Shown here: piece after piece, positions 1-8,611 of the stretch | Numbering within the stretch: position 1 is the stretch's first letter | How the letters are laid out: each line of letters opens with the position of its first letter | Origin: Bhargavaea cecembensis | GTDB taxonomy: Bacteria > Bacillota > Bacilli > Bacillales_A > Planococcaceae | NCBI RefSeq assembly: GCF_000826125.2 | Contig: NZ_LN651372.1 | Coordinates: 81,914-145,913, forward strand | Direction: 5' to 3' | DNA: 64,000 nucleotides | Translations under genes and position numbers: made by a program | The notes under the pieces: generated by a model | The model's input: only the letters and a program-made list of their open reading frames with translations | The model's database searches: none | Told to the model about the DNA's origin: nothing

Positions 1-49
1 TTTTGTTTAAGAACAGTATATTCACTGAGTTTCCCTCAAGCAACTTCAT

Positions 50-94
50 TCCAAAAAAAATTCGGCCCCTGCCGCCGTCTGTGTTGAAACGGCG
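50..94 (-). terminator. Probable terminator of the c-di-GMP gene
   Basis: Inverted repeat (arms cgccgt and acggcg, 73-94) followed on the minus strand, after about ten bases, by a run of eight T. It lies just past the stop codon of the GGDEF/EAL gene. Confidence 0.55.
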
Positions 95-109
95 ATCCGG
101 GGACCGGGC

Positions 110-1831
110 TCATTCCGGCTTCGCCAGCCGGCCTGCCAAATACTTCTCTTCAAACACTTCGAGCGAGAGCGGTTTGTCATAATAATAGCCCTGGACAAGG
201 GGGCACCCTGCGGCAATGAGAAACCGGAGCTGCTCGTCCGTCTCGACGCCCTCTCCGATCACATCAAGACCGAGACCCTCGGCGAGCGTAATGATGGAAA
301 GAAGGATCGCTTCGGACTTGTCCGAACGGCCGATGAGATTGATGAAGAACCGGTCGATTTTGATTTTATCGACCGGAAAGTTGGTCAGGTAAGACAAGCC
401 CGAAAACCCGGTGCCGAAGTCATCGATCGAGACGGTCATCCCTGCATCCTGGCATTTCCTCAAGTTCGAGAGGATCAGATTGGATGTCAGCAGTTCGCTT
501 TCCTCCGTAATCTCGACTTCCAGCTTGTCCGGGGAGATGCCATACATCTCCAGGTCATGGACCGTATTGGCATAGAATTCCTTGTCCTCAAGCAAGTGCG
601 GCGTGACATTCACGGCAATTTTGGGGATGTCGCCGTATTCCCGCAGCCACCTTTCCGCCTCGCTTAGAATCAGCTCGAGCAGATGGCCGGTCAGGCGATG
701 GATGGCACCGCTGTCCTCCGCCACCGGGATGAATTCAAACGGCGAAATCGGACCGAGGACGGGGTGCTCCCACCGGGACAGCACTTCGATGCCGGCCAGC
801 CGGCCGTCGGAGCCGTCGATCTGAGGCTGCACCACGCAATAAAACCCTTTTTCCCTGAACTCTCCGGAAAACAGGTCATCTTCGATGATGCGGCGGCGTT
901 CCAGCTTCGCCCTCATCTCGTCATGGTATATCGAGAAGCAGTTCCCCCTCTGCAGCTTCGATTCGAACATTGCGGTGTCCGCGGTGCTGAGCAGCTTGCC
1001 CACCGTTTCCCCGTCTTCCGGATGGCGGCTGATCCCGATGCTTGCCGTTGTGCTGAAGTTGAACGTGGCACTGAGTTTGACCGGATAGCTGATCGACTTC
1101 AGAATATCCTTTGCCCATCTGTCCAGATCCCCGGTCTCCGTGCGGTCTGACAGGAACATGAACTCGTCGCCGGCGGTCCGGACAATCACGTCTTCCGGGC
1201 CGGCAATCTCTTTCAGCCGCTTGGAGATCTCGAATATATAGCGGTCACCCGTGTCGTGCCCGTACAGATCGTTCAACTGCCTGAAACCGTCGATGTCGAG
1301 GAGGATGACGGAAAATCGGTTGCCCTCCGTGATCATGGCTTCGGTCAGTTCCAATGCCGCACGGCGGTTCGGAAGGCCGGTCAGGTCATCCCGGTAGGCC
1401 ATGTACTCCAGCTGGCTTTCAACGCTTTTGTATTGGCTGATGTCGCTGAAATAGACGGCGAGCCGGTCTTTTCCGACAGGCTGGGCCGTCACGCCGAACC
1501 AGGTGTTGAGCGGTTTATAGTAAATCTCTGTCTGGAGCCGCTCGCCGCTTTCAAGCGCCTGCCCGTAGGCGGACCGGAGACCGGCATCCACCGCCTCGGG
1601 GAACTCATCCCAGGCGCTGCATCCGATCAGATCCTCCCCTTGCCTCCCGAGTATTTCATAGGCCCTTTCATTCAGGTAAATGAAGGTCCAATCATTCTCC
1701 AGCATGTAAAATCCGTCCGACATATGTTCCAGCAGATAGTAGGCATCAGAAGCACTGAATGGCCCGCTGTTGTTTCCACTTTGCGGGCAGGACGATGATG
1801 GCCGCTTCTTTTCATCCGAGTTGTGCGTCAT
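110..1831 (-). CDS. PAS-GGDEF-EAL c-di-GMP signalling protein
   Basis: A 573-residue cytoplasmic protein without membrane segments. A PAS-like domain (about 30-135) precedes a GGDEF domain (about 145-300) and an EAL domain (about 325-565). The GGDEF signature is AGDEF (220-224), a variant still found in active diguanylate cyclases. The EAL part keeps EVL (349-351), the Asn of VNVTP, the Glu of EITEE, DDFG (470-473), the Lys of KIDRF, GEGVE and the VQGY motif, so phosphodiesterase activity is likely. Whether it mainly makes or breaks c-di-GMP cannot be told. A GGAGG sits 9 bases before the chosen ATG. It is probably monocistronic; the uracil-DNA glycosylase gene lies 30 bp upstream on the same strand. 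Confidence 0.9.
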   Translation of the reverse strand: MTHNSDEKKRPSSSCPQSGNNSGPFSASDAYYLLEHMSDGFYMLENDWTFIYLNERAYEILGRQGEDLIGCSAWDEFPEAVDAGLRSAYGQALESGERLQTEIYYKPLNTWFGVTAQPVGKDRLAVYFSDISQYKSVESQLEYMAYRDDLTGLPNRRAALELTEAMITEGNRFSVILLDIDGFRQLNDLYGHDTGDRYIFEISKRLKEIAGPEDVIVRTAGDEFMFLSDRTETGDLDRWAKDILKSISYPVKLSATFNFSTTASIGISRHPEDGETVGKLLSTADTAMFESKLQRGNCFSIYHDEMRAKLERRRIIEDDLFSGEFREKGFYCVVQPQIDGSDGRLAGIEVLSRWEHPVLGPISPFEFIPVAEDSGAIHRLTGHLLELILSEAERWLREYGDIPKIAVNVTPHLLEDKEFYANTVHDLEMYGISPDKLEVEITEESELLTSNLILSNLRKCQDAGMTVSIDDFGTGFSGLSYLTNFPVDKIKIDRFFINLIGRSDKSEAILLSIITLAEGLGLDVIGEGVETDEQLRFLIAAGCPLVQGYYYDKPLSLEVFEEKYLAGRLAKPE

Positions 1832-1861
1832 GCCGGCCCGCCTCCTTTTTACTGTCTATTG

Positions 1862-2533
1862 TTACTGCCGGTCAAAACCGGTTCCGCCGAACTGCCGGAG
1901 GGCCTCTCCGATCGCCTGCCAGTCCTGCTTCACCGCTTCCCGGAGCTTCGGGTTATAAAAAACGGAGGCCGGATGAAACGTCGGAATGATCGTCCTCGGG
2001 CTTTCCGTCAGGCTGTATTTTTTATCGGACAGATCGGCCAGGTGCTGGATCGGCGCCTGCAAAAGCTGTCCGTGCACGTCACCGACCTTGACGCTTTTTC
2101 CGAGCAGGCGCTGCAGGCCGATGTTCCCGAGGGTGACAATGATCTTCGGCCGGACGTTCGCCAGCTCATCGTCGAGCAGCGGGGCGTGCGCAAGGATTTC
2201 TCTCGCATTCGGCGTCCGGTTGTATTTCCGCTCGGTCATCGTGCCGTCGCGCTCTCTTTTCGTGCCCCACCTGTACGGGCGGCTCCGGACGGCGCTCGTG
2301 ATGTACACGTCGTCCCGGGTGAGACCGATCGAATCAAGCGATGCCATCAGTTCGCGGCCCGCCCGTCCGATGAACGGAATTCCGTCGACGAGCTCAAATT
2401 CGCCCGGAGCCTCGCCGATCAGCATCAGCTCCGGCTCCCGCAGCCCCTGCCCGTAGACAAATCCTTCCACCGGCGCATCGCCCATCCGCTCCTGGCCAAG
2501 ACGGACAAGTTCCTCATCGATCCGATATTTCAT
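1862..2533 (-). CDS. Family-4-like uracil-DNA glycosylase lacking Fe-S cysteines
   Basis: A 223-residue protein of the uracil-DNA glycosylase family 4/5 superfamily, which removes uracil from DNA. GEAPGE (40-45) is the motif A region that activates water, PFIGRAG (53-59) follows, and FHPAS (186-190) is the second catalytic motif. Family 4 enzymes normally hold a 4Fe-4S cluster with four cysteines, one in the segment after the central strand. This protein has no cysteine at all, and that segment reads TSAVRSRPYRW. It therefore belongs to a cluster-free branch or has lost the cluster. An AAGAAGG precedes the ATG. It lies between the c-di-GMP gene and the PAP2 gene on the same strand. Confidence 0.85.
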   Translation of the reverse strand: MKYRIDEELVRLGQERMGDAPVEGFVYGQGLREPELMLIGEAPGEFELVDGIPFIGRAGRELMASLDSIGLTRDDVYITSAVRSRPYRWGTKRERDGTMTERKYNRTPNAREILAHAPLLDDELANVRPKIIVTLGNIGLQRLLGKSVKVGDVHGQLLQAPIQHLADLSDKKYSLTESPRTIIPTFHPASVFYNPKLREAVKQDWQAIGEALRQFGGTGFDRQ

Positions 2534-2616
2534 ATGACCACAACCTTCTTGCCTGTTGCCTTCTCTATACCACTACGGGGCCGTCCTCTAACAGCAACCG
2601 CCCCGAAAAATGATTC

Positions 2617-3225
2617 TCAATTTTGTCCGCGTCGTCTCTCCGCCCTGCCGAACAGGAACAGCAGCAGGAAGAGCCAGGCCGCGGCGAGGAGCCATCCGCC
2701 CAGTACATCCGTCGCAAAGTGTCTTCCGAGTGCGATCCTTGACGCTCCGACCAGCACGATCAGGACACCGGCCGAAATCCAGACCGCCAGCCGCATCGCT
2801 TGCGACCGGATCGACTTCGCCAGGAGCACGGCGATCGTCGCAAGATAAAGGAAGCTCATCTGAGAATGGCCCGACGGAAAGCTGAAGCTCGTCAGCTGAT
2901 CGGCGATATCCGGCCGCTGCCGTCCGAAGATCTGTTTCAGCCCCTGGTTGAGGACCGTGCCGCCTCCGAGAGAAAGGACGAGGAAAACGAGGCCCGTCCA
3001 GTTCCTTTTGAGGAAGATAATCAGCGCCGCCACGAACACGACGACCGCAATGAATCTCACGTCCCCGAACATCGTAAACCATCCGAGCACCCGGTTTCCT
3101 TCCAGCAGATCCGCCATGCCGTTATCAAGCGCAATGGCGGGATTCGTGTACAAAGCGGAGGCGAGTCCGGCGGAGAGGACGACGGTGACGGCCGAAACGA
3201 CGGCCATCCACCAATTTCTGTCCAT
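2617..3225 (-). CDS. PAP2-family membrane phosphatase
   Basis: A protein of about 202 residues with several hydrophobic helices and the three PAP2 (acid phosphatase/lipid phosphatase) signatures in order: KQIFGRQRP, then PSGHS, then SRIALGRHFATDVLGG, carrying the catalytic Arg and His residues. The family dephosphorylates lipid pyrophosphates or phosphatidic acid at the membrane; which substrate is used here is unknown. GGAGG lies 8 bases before the ATG at 3225, which is preferred over an upstream GTG that overlaps this site. Confidence 0.88.
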   Translation of the reverse strand: MDRNWWMAVVSAVTVVLSAGLASALYTNPAIALDNGMADLLEGNRVLGWFTMFGDVRFIAVVVFVAALIIFLKRNWTGLVFLVLSLGGGTVLNQGLKQIFGRQRPDIADQLTSFSFPSGHSQMSFLYLATIAVLLAKSIRSQAMRLAVWISAGVLIVLVGASRIALGRHFATDVLGGWLLAAAWLFLLLFLFGRAERRRGQN

Positions 3226-3468
3226 GGTGTCCACCTCCGTTATCGATTATTCTTGCTCCATTGTATCATGTCCAAGACTTGCCAACATCCGGCAGCGTCG
3301 GTTTGGTCATTATTTCCTATAACCAAGAACAAGAAGGGTGTGTTGATTGGCCTGATCCCTCTTTTTAAGAACATGGGCGCTAAGCGCCAGGAGCCTGATT
3401 TTGCATCTGCGTCCCTGGATCATTAACGTCTCAGCTATATAAGTTTAGGATAAGTTTTCAAGTCATTG

Positions 3469-3626
3469 TTGATTTCTGTTGCAGGCGGACGCTTTCCGCG
3501 GGCACGGCTTCAGTCGGCGCCAATACGGAGTTTGGCGCCTGCGTCCAAAAGCGAAGCGTTGGACAGCACATGCGGGGTCTTCAGCTCGCGCTGTTCCCGC
3601 AGGAGTCGCCGCCTTCCACTCCAATC
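3469..3626. repeat. Palindrome-rich intergenic repeat element
   Basis: This GC-rich stretch fills most of the 3226-3764 gap. It is bounded by gttgatttc on the left and ccaatc on the right, and contains nested hairpins: ggcgcca...ttggcgcc, and tgcggg...tcccgca near 3570-3600. Its outer parts (ggcggacgctttccgcgggc and cccgcaggagtcgccgcc) match, from memory, an abundant intergenic element in many Bacillaceae and Planococcaceae. The middle carries an extra segment with its own hairpin. Short ORFs inside it are not believable. The rest of the gap shows no gene. Confidence 0.65.
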
Positions 3627-3711
3627 ACCACATACAATGCACAATATTTATTTCAACATATATAGCTAATTAACACTTCACGATTGGGTCCTTTATCATT
3701 TCCTCAGCAAC

Positions 3712-3748
3712 AAAAAAACACCGGCAGGCCCTTTGGGGACCCGCCGGC
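3712..3748 (-). terminator. Terminator of the siderophore uptake operon
   Basis: Strong GC stem (gccggcggg / cctgccggt) followed on the minus strand by seven T, just downstream of the binding-protein stop codon. Confidence 0.85.
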
Positions 3749-3764
3749 ATTTCATCTCTTCCAA

Positions 3765-4730
3765 TCAAAGGCTGTCTTCGATTTCCGTGATCATTTCTTT
3801 CATGGACTGGAGTCCGCCTCCGGCAAGGTACCAGACTTCACCGTTCAGGTAGACAATCTTATCATTCTTATAGGCGTTCGTCTTTTGAACGAGTTCATTC
3901 TCAAGGGAGGTCTTGACGCTTGAATCTTCGCCGATGGCAGCATCCCGGTCGATGACATACAGAATGTCCGGGTTCGTGTCGAGGATGTACTCGAACGTGA
4001 TGTTCTGGCCGTGTGTCGATGCTTCGATCTTTTCATCAGCCGGCTTCACGCCGAACACGTCATGGATGAGGCCGAAGCGGGAGGCTGGGCCGTACGCGCT
4101 GACCTTGCCCTCTGTTCCGAGAACGATCAGGCCTTTTTCATCCATGTTGGACGTCTTTTCCTGAATACCGGCAACGCGTTCGTCGATGTCCGCAAGCTCT
4201 TGCTTCATTTCATCTTCTTTGTCGAAGATCTTGGCAACCGTGTTCATGTTCTCTTTGAACGAGTTGAGGTAATCGGCTGTATCAAGCGGGATGTAGACTG
4301 TCGGTGCGATTTCCGCAAACTGGTCATACAGGTCCGCCTGGCGGCCGGAGATGAAGATGACATCCGGCTTGAGCGCATGGATGGCTTCGAAGTCCGGCTC
4401 TTTCAGGCTGCCGACATTCGTATACTCATCGGATGCGTACTTCTCGAGATAAGAAGGGATATTCGCCTGCGGGACACCCTTCACGTCCACGCCGAGTTCG
4501 TCAAGTGTATCGAGGATGCCGAAGTCGAACACGACGACGTTTTCAGGGTTTTTCTTGACGGGCGCTTCGCCGAGCTCATGCTTGATGGTGATCGTTTCGG
4601 TTTCTTCCGCTTTGTTGTCACCGGACGCATTGCCGCTGTCCGTCTCCTTGCTGCCGGCATCTTTATTGCCGCAGGCGCCAAGGACGAGGATAAACGCCAT
4701 GAGGATGGCAAAAATCGAAAACTTTTTCAT
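3765..4730 (-). CDS. yclQ: Siderophore-binding lipoprotein (YclQ/FatB-like)
   Basis: A 321-residue lipoprotein: basic start, hydrophobic stretch and lipobox LGAC near residue 20, then a charged linker and a periplasmic-binding (TroA-like, Fe3+-siderophore) domain with the usual two lobes. It is the last gene of a four-gene operon whose order, two permeases, ATPase, binding protein, matches yclNOPQ of Bacillus subtilis, which imports petrobactin. It would capture the ferric siderophore at the outer face of the membrane. The petrobactin assignment rests on operon order and family resemblance. The gene starts 32 bp after the ATPase stop, with AGAGAGG before the ATG. Confidence 0.88.
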   Translation of the reverse strand: MKKFSIFAILMAFILVLGACGNKDAGSKETDSGNASGDNKAEETETITIKHELGEAPVKKNPENVVVFDFGILDTLDELGVDVKGVPQANIPSYLEKYASDEYTNVGSLKEPDFEAIHALKPDVIFISGRQADLYDQFAEIAPTVYIPLDTADYLNSFKENMNTVAKIFDKEDEMKQELADIDERVAGIQEKTSNMDEKGLIVLGTEGKVSAYGPASRFGLIHDVFGVKPADEKIEASTHGQNITFEYILDTNPDILYVIDRDAAIGEDSSVKTSLENELVQKTNAYKNDKIVYLNGEVWYLAGGGLQSMKEMITEIEDSL

Positions 4731-4762
4731 CAGATTGACCTCTCTTGTCTTGTGGAATGTGA

Positions 4763-5524
4763 TCAGGAGTTGAAGTAGACGCAGATCCGGCAGTTGCTCA
4801 TCTGCTTGATCGGAATGTCCATGTCGTAGATTTCTTTCAGCGAATCCGAGTTGATGATGTCTTCGGTCGGCCCGTCTTTCACGACCCGCCCGTTTTTCAG
4901 CGCGACGATGCGGTCCGAATAAACCGATGCAAAGTTGATGTCGTGCAGGACAATGACGACCGTCTTGCCGAGCTCATCGACGAGCCTGCGAAGGATCTTC
5001 ATGATCTGGACGGAGTGCTTCATGTCAAGGTTGTTGAGCGGCTCATCGAGCAGGATGTACTCCGTATCCTGCGCAATGACCATGGAAATGAATGCACGCT
5101 GGCGCTGGCCGCCCGACAGCTCATCAAGGAAACTGTGCTGGATGTCGTCCAGGGCCATATAGTCGATCGCCTGGTCGATGATGCGCAGATCCTCTGCATT
5201 CAGCCGTCCCTTCGAGTGAGGGAACCGGCCGAACGACACAAGTTCGCGCACCGTCAAGCGGACGTTCATGAAGTTGGATTGCTTCAGGATGGAAACGCGC
5301 TTCGAGAACTCATCGGATTTCATCTTGCGGACATCATCCTTGTCGACGAGCACTTCACCTGTATCCGCATCAAGCAGCCGGCTGACCATCGAGAGGAGCG
5401 TGGACTTCCCCGCTCCGTTCGGCCCGATGAACGAGGTGATCTTGCCGCGCTGGATATTGACAGAGACTTTTTCGACGACGGCTTTCTTGCCATAAAACTT
5501 GGACAGTTCACGGACTTGGATCAT
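4763..5524 (-). CDS. yclP: Siderophore ABC transporter ATP-binding protein (YclP-like)
   Basis: A 253-residue ABC ATPase that powers ferric-siderophore import. Walker A is GPNGAGKST (about 34-42), the signature is LSGGQRQRA, Walker B is YILLDEP, and the switch His lies in VLHDINFA. The length fits the FecE/FhuC class. Its ATG overlaps the upstream permease stop by 4 bases, so translation is probably coupled. It should form the transporter with the two permeases encoded upstream and the lipoprotein downstream. Confidence 0.93.
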   Translation of the reverse strand: MIQVRELSKFYGKKAVVEKVSVNIQRGKITSFIGPNGAGKSTLLSMVSRLLDADTGEVLVDKDDVRKMKSDEFSKRVSILKQSNFMNVRLTVRELVSFGRFPHSKGRLNAEDLRIIDQAIDYMALDDIQHSFLDELSGGQRQRAFISMVIAQDTEYILLDEPLNNLDMKHSVQIMKILRRLVDELGKTVVIVLHDINFASVYSDRIVALKNGRVVKDGPTEDIINSDSLKEIYDMDIPIKQMSNCRICVYFNS

Positions 5525-6471
5525 GCGGATCGACTCTCCTTAAGTAGTAGATAGATGAAGTACACGCCGCCGACGAAGTTGATGATGACGCTCAGCGTCG
5601 TCGAGAACGTGAAGACGCGTTCCACGATCCACTGGCCGCCGATCAGCATGAGCAGGCTCATGCCGACCGCGCCGGTGATCAGGATGGAGTGCTTGAAGGA
5701 TCTGAGGAACTGGTAACTCAAGTTGGCCACGATCAGGCCGAAGAACGTAATCGGCCCGACGAGCGCAGTGGAGACCGCGATCAGCACAGATGACAGGACG
5801 AGCGTCTGCTTGACGAGCCGGTCATACGGGACGCCGAGGTTGACGGCGATGTCCCGGCCGAGCGAAATGACGTCCATATAGCGGAGCTGGCGCCACCCGA
5901 TCGCGATGCAGACGGCTACGACCGCCGCCGACAGCCAGACGAGGTCCGAGTTGACGTTATTGAAGCTTGCGAACATCCGGTCCTGCACCCGGAGGAACTC
6001 ATTCGGATCGATGAGCACTTGCAGGAAAGTCGATATGCTTCCGAAGAAAGTACCGACGATAATCCCGACGAGCAACAGGAAGTAGACCGGACGCTGCCCT
6101 TTTTTGAATAGAAACTGATAAAGCAGCAGGGCGAAGATGATCATCACGGCCACCGACAGGACGAAGTTCACCTGTTTGTTGACGACCGTCACGTGGGTCG
6201 AGCCCAGGAAGAAGATGATCACCGTCTGGAGAAGCAGATAAAGCGAATCCAGCCCCATGATGCTCGGCGTCAGGATGCGGTTCTGCGTGATCGTCTGGAA
6301 GACGACCGTCGCATAGGCGATGGCGACGCCCGTGATGGCCATGGCTGCGACCTTCACGCCCCTTCTCGGGAGGGCGTAGTCGAAGCTGCCGTTCAGGCCG
6401 TGGAACAGATACAGCCCGGCGAATATGGCGGCCGCCGCATAAAGGATGATCAGCTTGTAGGAGTCACGCAT
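5521..6471 (-). CDS. yclO: Siderophore ABC transporter permease (YclO-like)
   Basis: A 316-residue integral membrane protein of the FecCD family with about eight to ten hydrophobic helices and a typical FecCD stretch (LVGPITFFGLIVANLSYQF) about 60 residues from the end. It pairs with the other permease to form the channel for ferric siderophore. Its start lies inside the last codons of yclN (8-base overlap) and its end overlaps yclP by 4 bases, as expected in a tightly coupled operon. Confidence 0.92.
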   Translation of the reverse strand: MRDSYKLIILYAAAAIFAGLYLFHGLNGSFDYALPRRGVKVAAMAITGVAIAYATVVFQTITQNRILTPSIMGLDSLYLLLQTVIIFFLGSTHVTVVNKQVNFVLSVAVMIIFALLLYQFLFKKGQRPVYFLLLVGIIVGTFFGSISTFLQVLIDPNEFLRVQDRMFASFNNVNSDLVWLSAAVVAVCIAIGWRQLRYMDVISLGRDIAVNLGVPYDRLVKQTLVLSSVLIAVSTALVGPITFFGLIVANLSYQFLRSFKHSILITGAVGMSLLMLIGGQWIVERVFTFSTTLSVIINFVGGVYFIYLLLKESRSA

Positions 6472-7414
6472 AGGCTTTCCCCCTGAACAGCAGGTAGAGG
6501 AAAATCCCGCTGCCGATGACCCCGACCATCAGGCTGATCGAGATTTCATATGGATAGATGAGCACACGTCCGAGAATGTCGCAGAGGAGCAGGAAAATCG
6601 CCCCGAGAAGCGCCGTGTGCGGCAATGTCTTCTGTAAATGGTCCCCTTTCATGATGGAGACGATGTTCGGGATGATGAGGCCAAGGAACGGAATCATGCC
6701 GACCGTGAGGACGACCGTCGTCGTGATCAACGCAACGAGGATCAGCCCAAAGTTGAGCACCCAGCGGTAGTTGAGTCCGAGGTTCTTCGAGAAGTCTTCT
6801 CCCATGCCCGCGACCGTGAACCGGTTGGCGTACAGGTAGGCGATGATCAGGACCGGGATGCTGATGTACAGCAGCTCGTAGCGTCCTTTCATGATCATCG
6901 AGAAATCCCCCTGCAGCCAGGCCGACATGTTTTGGATGACATTCGCCCGGTAGGCAAAGAATGTCGTCAGCGAGGAGAGGATATTCCCGAACATGAGACC
7001 GACGAGCGGGATGAAAATCGCGTCCTTGAACTTGATGCGCTCGAGGATCTGCATGAACAGCAGCGTGCCGGCAAGTGCGAATGCAAACGCGATGGCCATC
7101 TTCTCGAGGGTCGTCGCATTCGCGAAAAGCAGCATCGAGACGAGGATCCCCAGCCGCGTCGCATCAAGCGTCCCGGCTGTCGTCGGCGATACAAACTTAT
7201 TGCGGCTCAGCTGCTGCATGATCAGTCCGGTAATGCTCATCCCTGCTCCTGCGAGCAAGATGGCGATGAGCCTCGGAAGCCGGCTGATCAGGAATATTTC
7301 CATTTCTTCGGATCCTGGATTCAGGAGATCCGCTGGTGTGATGCTGCTCGCCCCGACGAACAAAGAAAGGAACGACAGGACGAGGAGCCCGGCGAGCAAG
7401 TAACGTTTCTTCAT
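6464..7414 (-). CDS. yclN: Siderophore ABC transporter permease (YclN-like)
   Basis: First gene of the iron-uptake operon, encoding a FecCD-type permease of 316 residues from the ATG at 7414. The open frame runs further upstream to 7576, but that extension crosses the promoter and both Fur boxes and has no membrane character. A GGGG stands a few bases before the chosen ATG, and the protein begins MKKRYLLAGLLVLSFLSLF, a normal first membrane helix. The conserved FecCD stretch VGMIPFLGLIIPNIVSIMKG is present. Confidence 0.92.
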   Translation of the reverse strand: MKKRYLLAGLLVLSFLSLFVGASSITPADLLNPGSEEMEIFLISRLPRLIAILLAGAGMSITGLIMQQLSRNKFVSPTTAGTLDATRLGILVSMLLFANATTLEKMAIAFAFALAGTLLFMQILERIKFKDAIFIPLVGLMFGNILSSLTTFFAYRANVIQNMSAWLQGDFSMIMKGRYELLYISIPVLIIAYLYANRFTVAGMGEDFSKNLGLNYRWVLNFGLILVALITTTVVLTVGMIPFLGLIIPNIVSIMKGDHLQKTLPHTALLGAIFLLLCDILGRVLIYPYEISISLMVGVIGSGIFLYLLFRGKAYA

Positions 7415-7460
7415 GGCTATCCCCGATGCATAACTATTTGAAAGGCGATTGAGAATGTTC

Positions 7461-7481
7461 CGTTGAAAATGATTATCAACG
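7461..7481 (-). promoter_or_regulatory. Fur box (downstream of the yclN start point)
   Basis: A 21-bp site with perfect inverted arms cgttga and tcaacg around aaatgatta, matching the GATAATGATAATCATTATC Fur consensus well in the middle. It lies about 10-30 bases downstream of the predicted transcription start, where bound Fur-Fe2+ would block the operon. Confidence 0.82.
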
Positions 7482-7496
7482 CCCTTCGCAATGCCT

Positions 7497-7524
7497 ATTA
7501 TAGCACGGGCGCAAGTGATGTCAA
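7497..7524 (-). promoter_or_regulatory. SigA promoter of yclNOPQ
   Basis: On the minus strand a perfect -35 TTGACA (7519-7524) and a perfect -10 TATAAT (7497-7502) are separated by 16 bp. A Fur box lies on each side. Confidence 0.85.
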
Positions 7525-7526
7525 AG

Positions 7527-7546
7527 GATAATTGAAAATGATTATC
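7527..7546 (-). promoter_or_regulatory. Fur box (upstream of the yclN -35)
   Basis: gataattgaaaatgattatc, with perfect 6-bp arms gataat/attatc, ends 2 bp from the -35 element. Together with the box at 7461-7481 it brackets the promoter. Confidence 0.85.
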
Positions 7547-7669
7547 AGTGAGAGCGGCGTTTGATGAGATTGTCATGGAAATGTGCGAGGATTTGGGAAA
7601 TGTAGGGGCTTTGGGGGGCTTTGGGGGGATGTGCGTGGGGACTTAGAGGGACGTTTTTCGGCCGGGGAT

Positions 7670-7795
7670 TTTCGAAGGCGCATGGCGGGGATTCAGAGGC
7701 GCGCGGACCGTTTCTGGAGGCGTGTTCTTTGCCACGGATTTTTCGAAGGCGCACTATGCGTTTTCGGAGGCGCGATCGTCGTCCGTCAGGCGCGC
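7670..7795. repeat. Degenerate 21-bp repeat array (core ttcgaAGGCGC)
   Basis: The word aggcg recurs at 7676, 7697, 7718, 7747, 7768 and 7788, mostly at 21-bp steps, preceded by ttcga, ttcag, tctgg or ttcgg. The stretch from 7566 to 7665 before it is G-rich with the tandem words ctttgggggg. No gene is visible between the yclN promoter and the ABC remnant. Confidence 0.65.
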
Positions 7796-7872
7796 CCTGG
7801 CCCTCCCCCGGACCGACTCTTCATATTTATGCCCTTCTCCGGCCTGCACATTCTCCCGCAATCCGGACAAGG

Positions 7873-7900
7873 AAAAACCCGCGGCATCACGGCCGCGGGT
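7873..7900 (-). terminator. Orphan minus-strand terminator
   Basis: Stem cccgcggc/ggccgcggg followed by five T when read on the minus strand. No minus-strand gene lies immediately to its right; the truncated ABC gene begins there on the other strand. It probably served a gene that has been deleted. Confidence 0.6.
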
Positions 7901-7907
7901 GCACAGG

Positions 7908-8473
7908 TCTTATTGCTGGAGATCAACGGCGACGGCATCGATATCCGGGACATGACGATGCAGTCGCTCCGCGCCCAGATCGGCATCGTCCAGCAGGATG
8001 TCTTCCTGTTCACCGGAACGATTTTCGAAAACATCGCCTACGGAAAGCTCGGAGCCACCGAGGAAGAAGTGTATGAAGCGGCGCGCAAGGCCCACCTGGA
8101 AGAGTTCATCGCTGATCTGCAGGACGGCTATGCAACCGAAATCGGCGAACGCGGACTGAAGCTGTCCGGCGGCCAGAAGCAACGGCTCGCCATCGCCCGC
8201 ATGTTCCTCAAGAACCCTCCGATTTTGATCTTGGACGAAGCGACTTCCGCACTCGACACCGAAACCGAGCGCATCATCCAGCAGTCGCTCGCCGAACTGT
8301 CAGAAGATCGGACGACGCTCGTCATCGCCCACCGGCTCGCGACCATCCGCGACGCCGACCGTGTCCTCGTCGTCACGAAAGACGGCATCGCCGAAGACGG
8401 AACGTATGATGAACTCGTTCGAAAAGGCGGCCTGTTCGCCCGGCTGCATAATATCCAGTTCCAGGAAGTGTGA
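7908..8473 (+). pseudogene. 3' remnant of an ABC exporter (MsbA/LmrA type)
   Basis: Only the second half of the nucleotide-binding domain remains, about 185 residues. Homology starts at the segment before GIDIRDMTMQSL and runs through the Q-loop (IVQQDVFLFTGT), signature LSGGQKQR, Walker B ILILDEATSALD, D-loop, and the switch His in VIAHRLATI. The transmembrane domain and Walker A are missing, so it cannot work as a transporter. The frame stays open upstream only through repeat DNA. No ribosome binding site or credible start was found. The terminator after the stop is intact, which suggests a fairly recent deletion of the 5' two thirds. Confidence 0.85.
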
Positions 8474-8480
8474 TCAGTGA

Positions 8481-8511
8481 CCCCGTTCCTTTTGAGGAAT
8501 GGGGCTTTTTT
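8481..8511 (+). terminator. Terminator after the ABC remnant
   Basis: ccccgttcc and ggaatgggg arms followed by six T. Confidence 0.85.
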
Positions 8512-8611
8512 GATGAGGCTCGGGGATGACTCCCGCCGGGTATGGACACATCGATAAATTTGCAGTACGATAAGTCGGTTGAATAAATCCATTTTTTCGG
8601 AGGTCCTGAAA

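Noticed and set aside
7415..7576. N-terminal extension of YclN
   Set aside because: It would place the promoter and both Fur boxes inside the gene; a good start with ribosome site lies at 7414.
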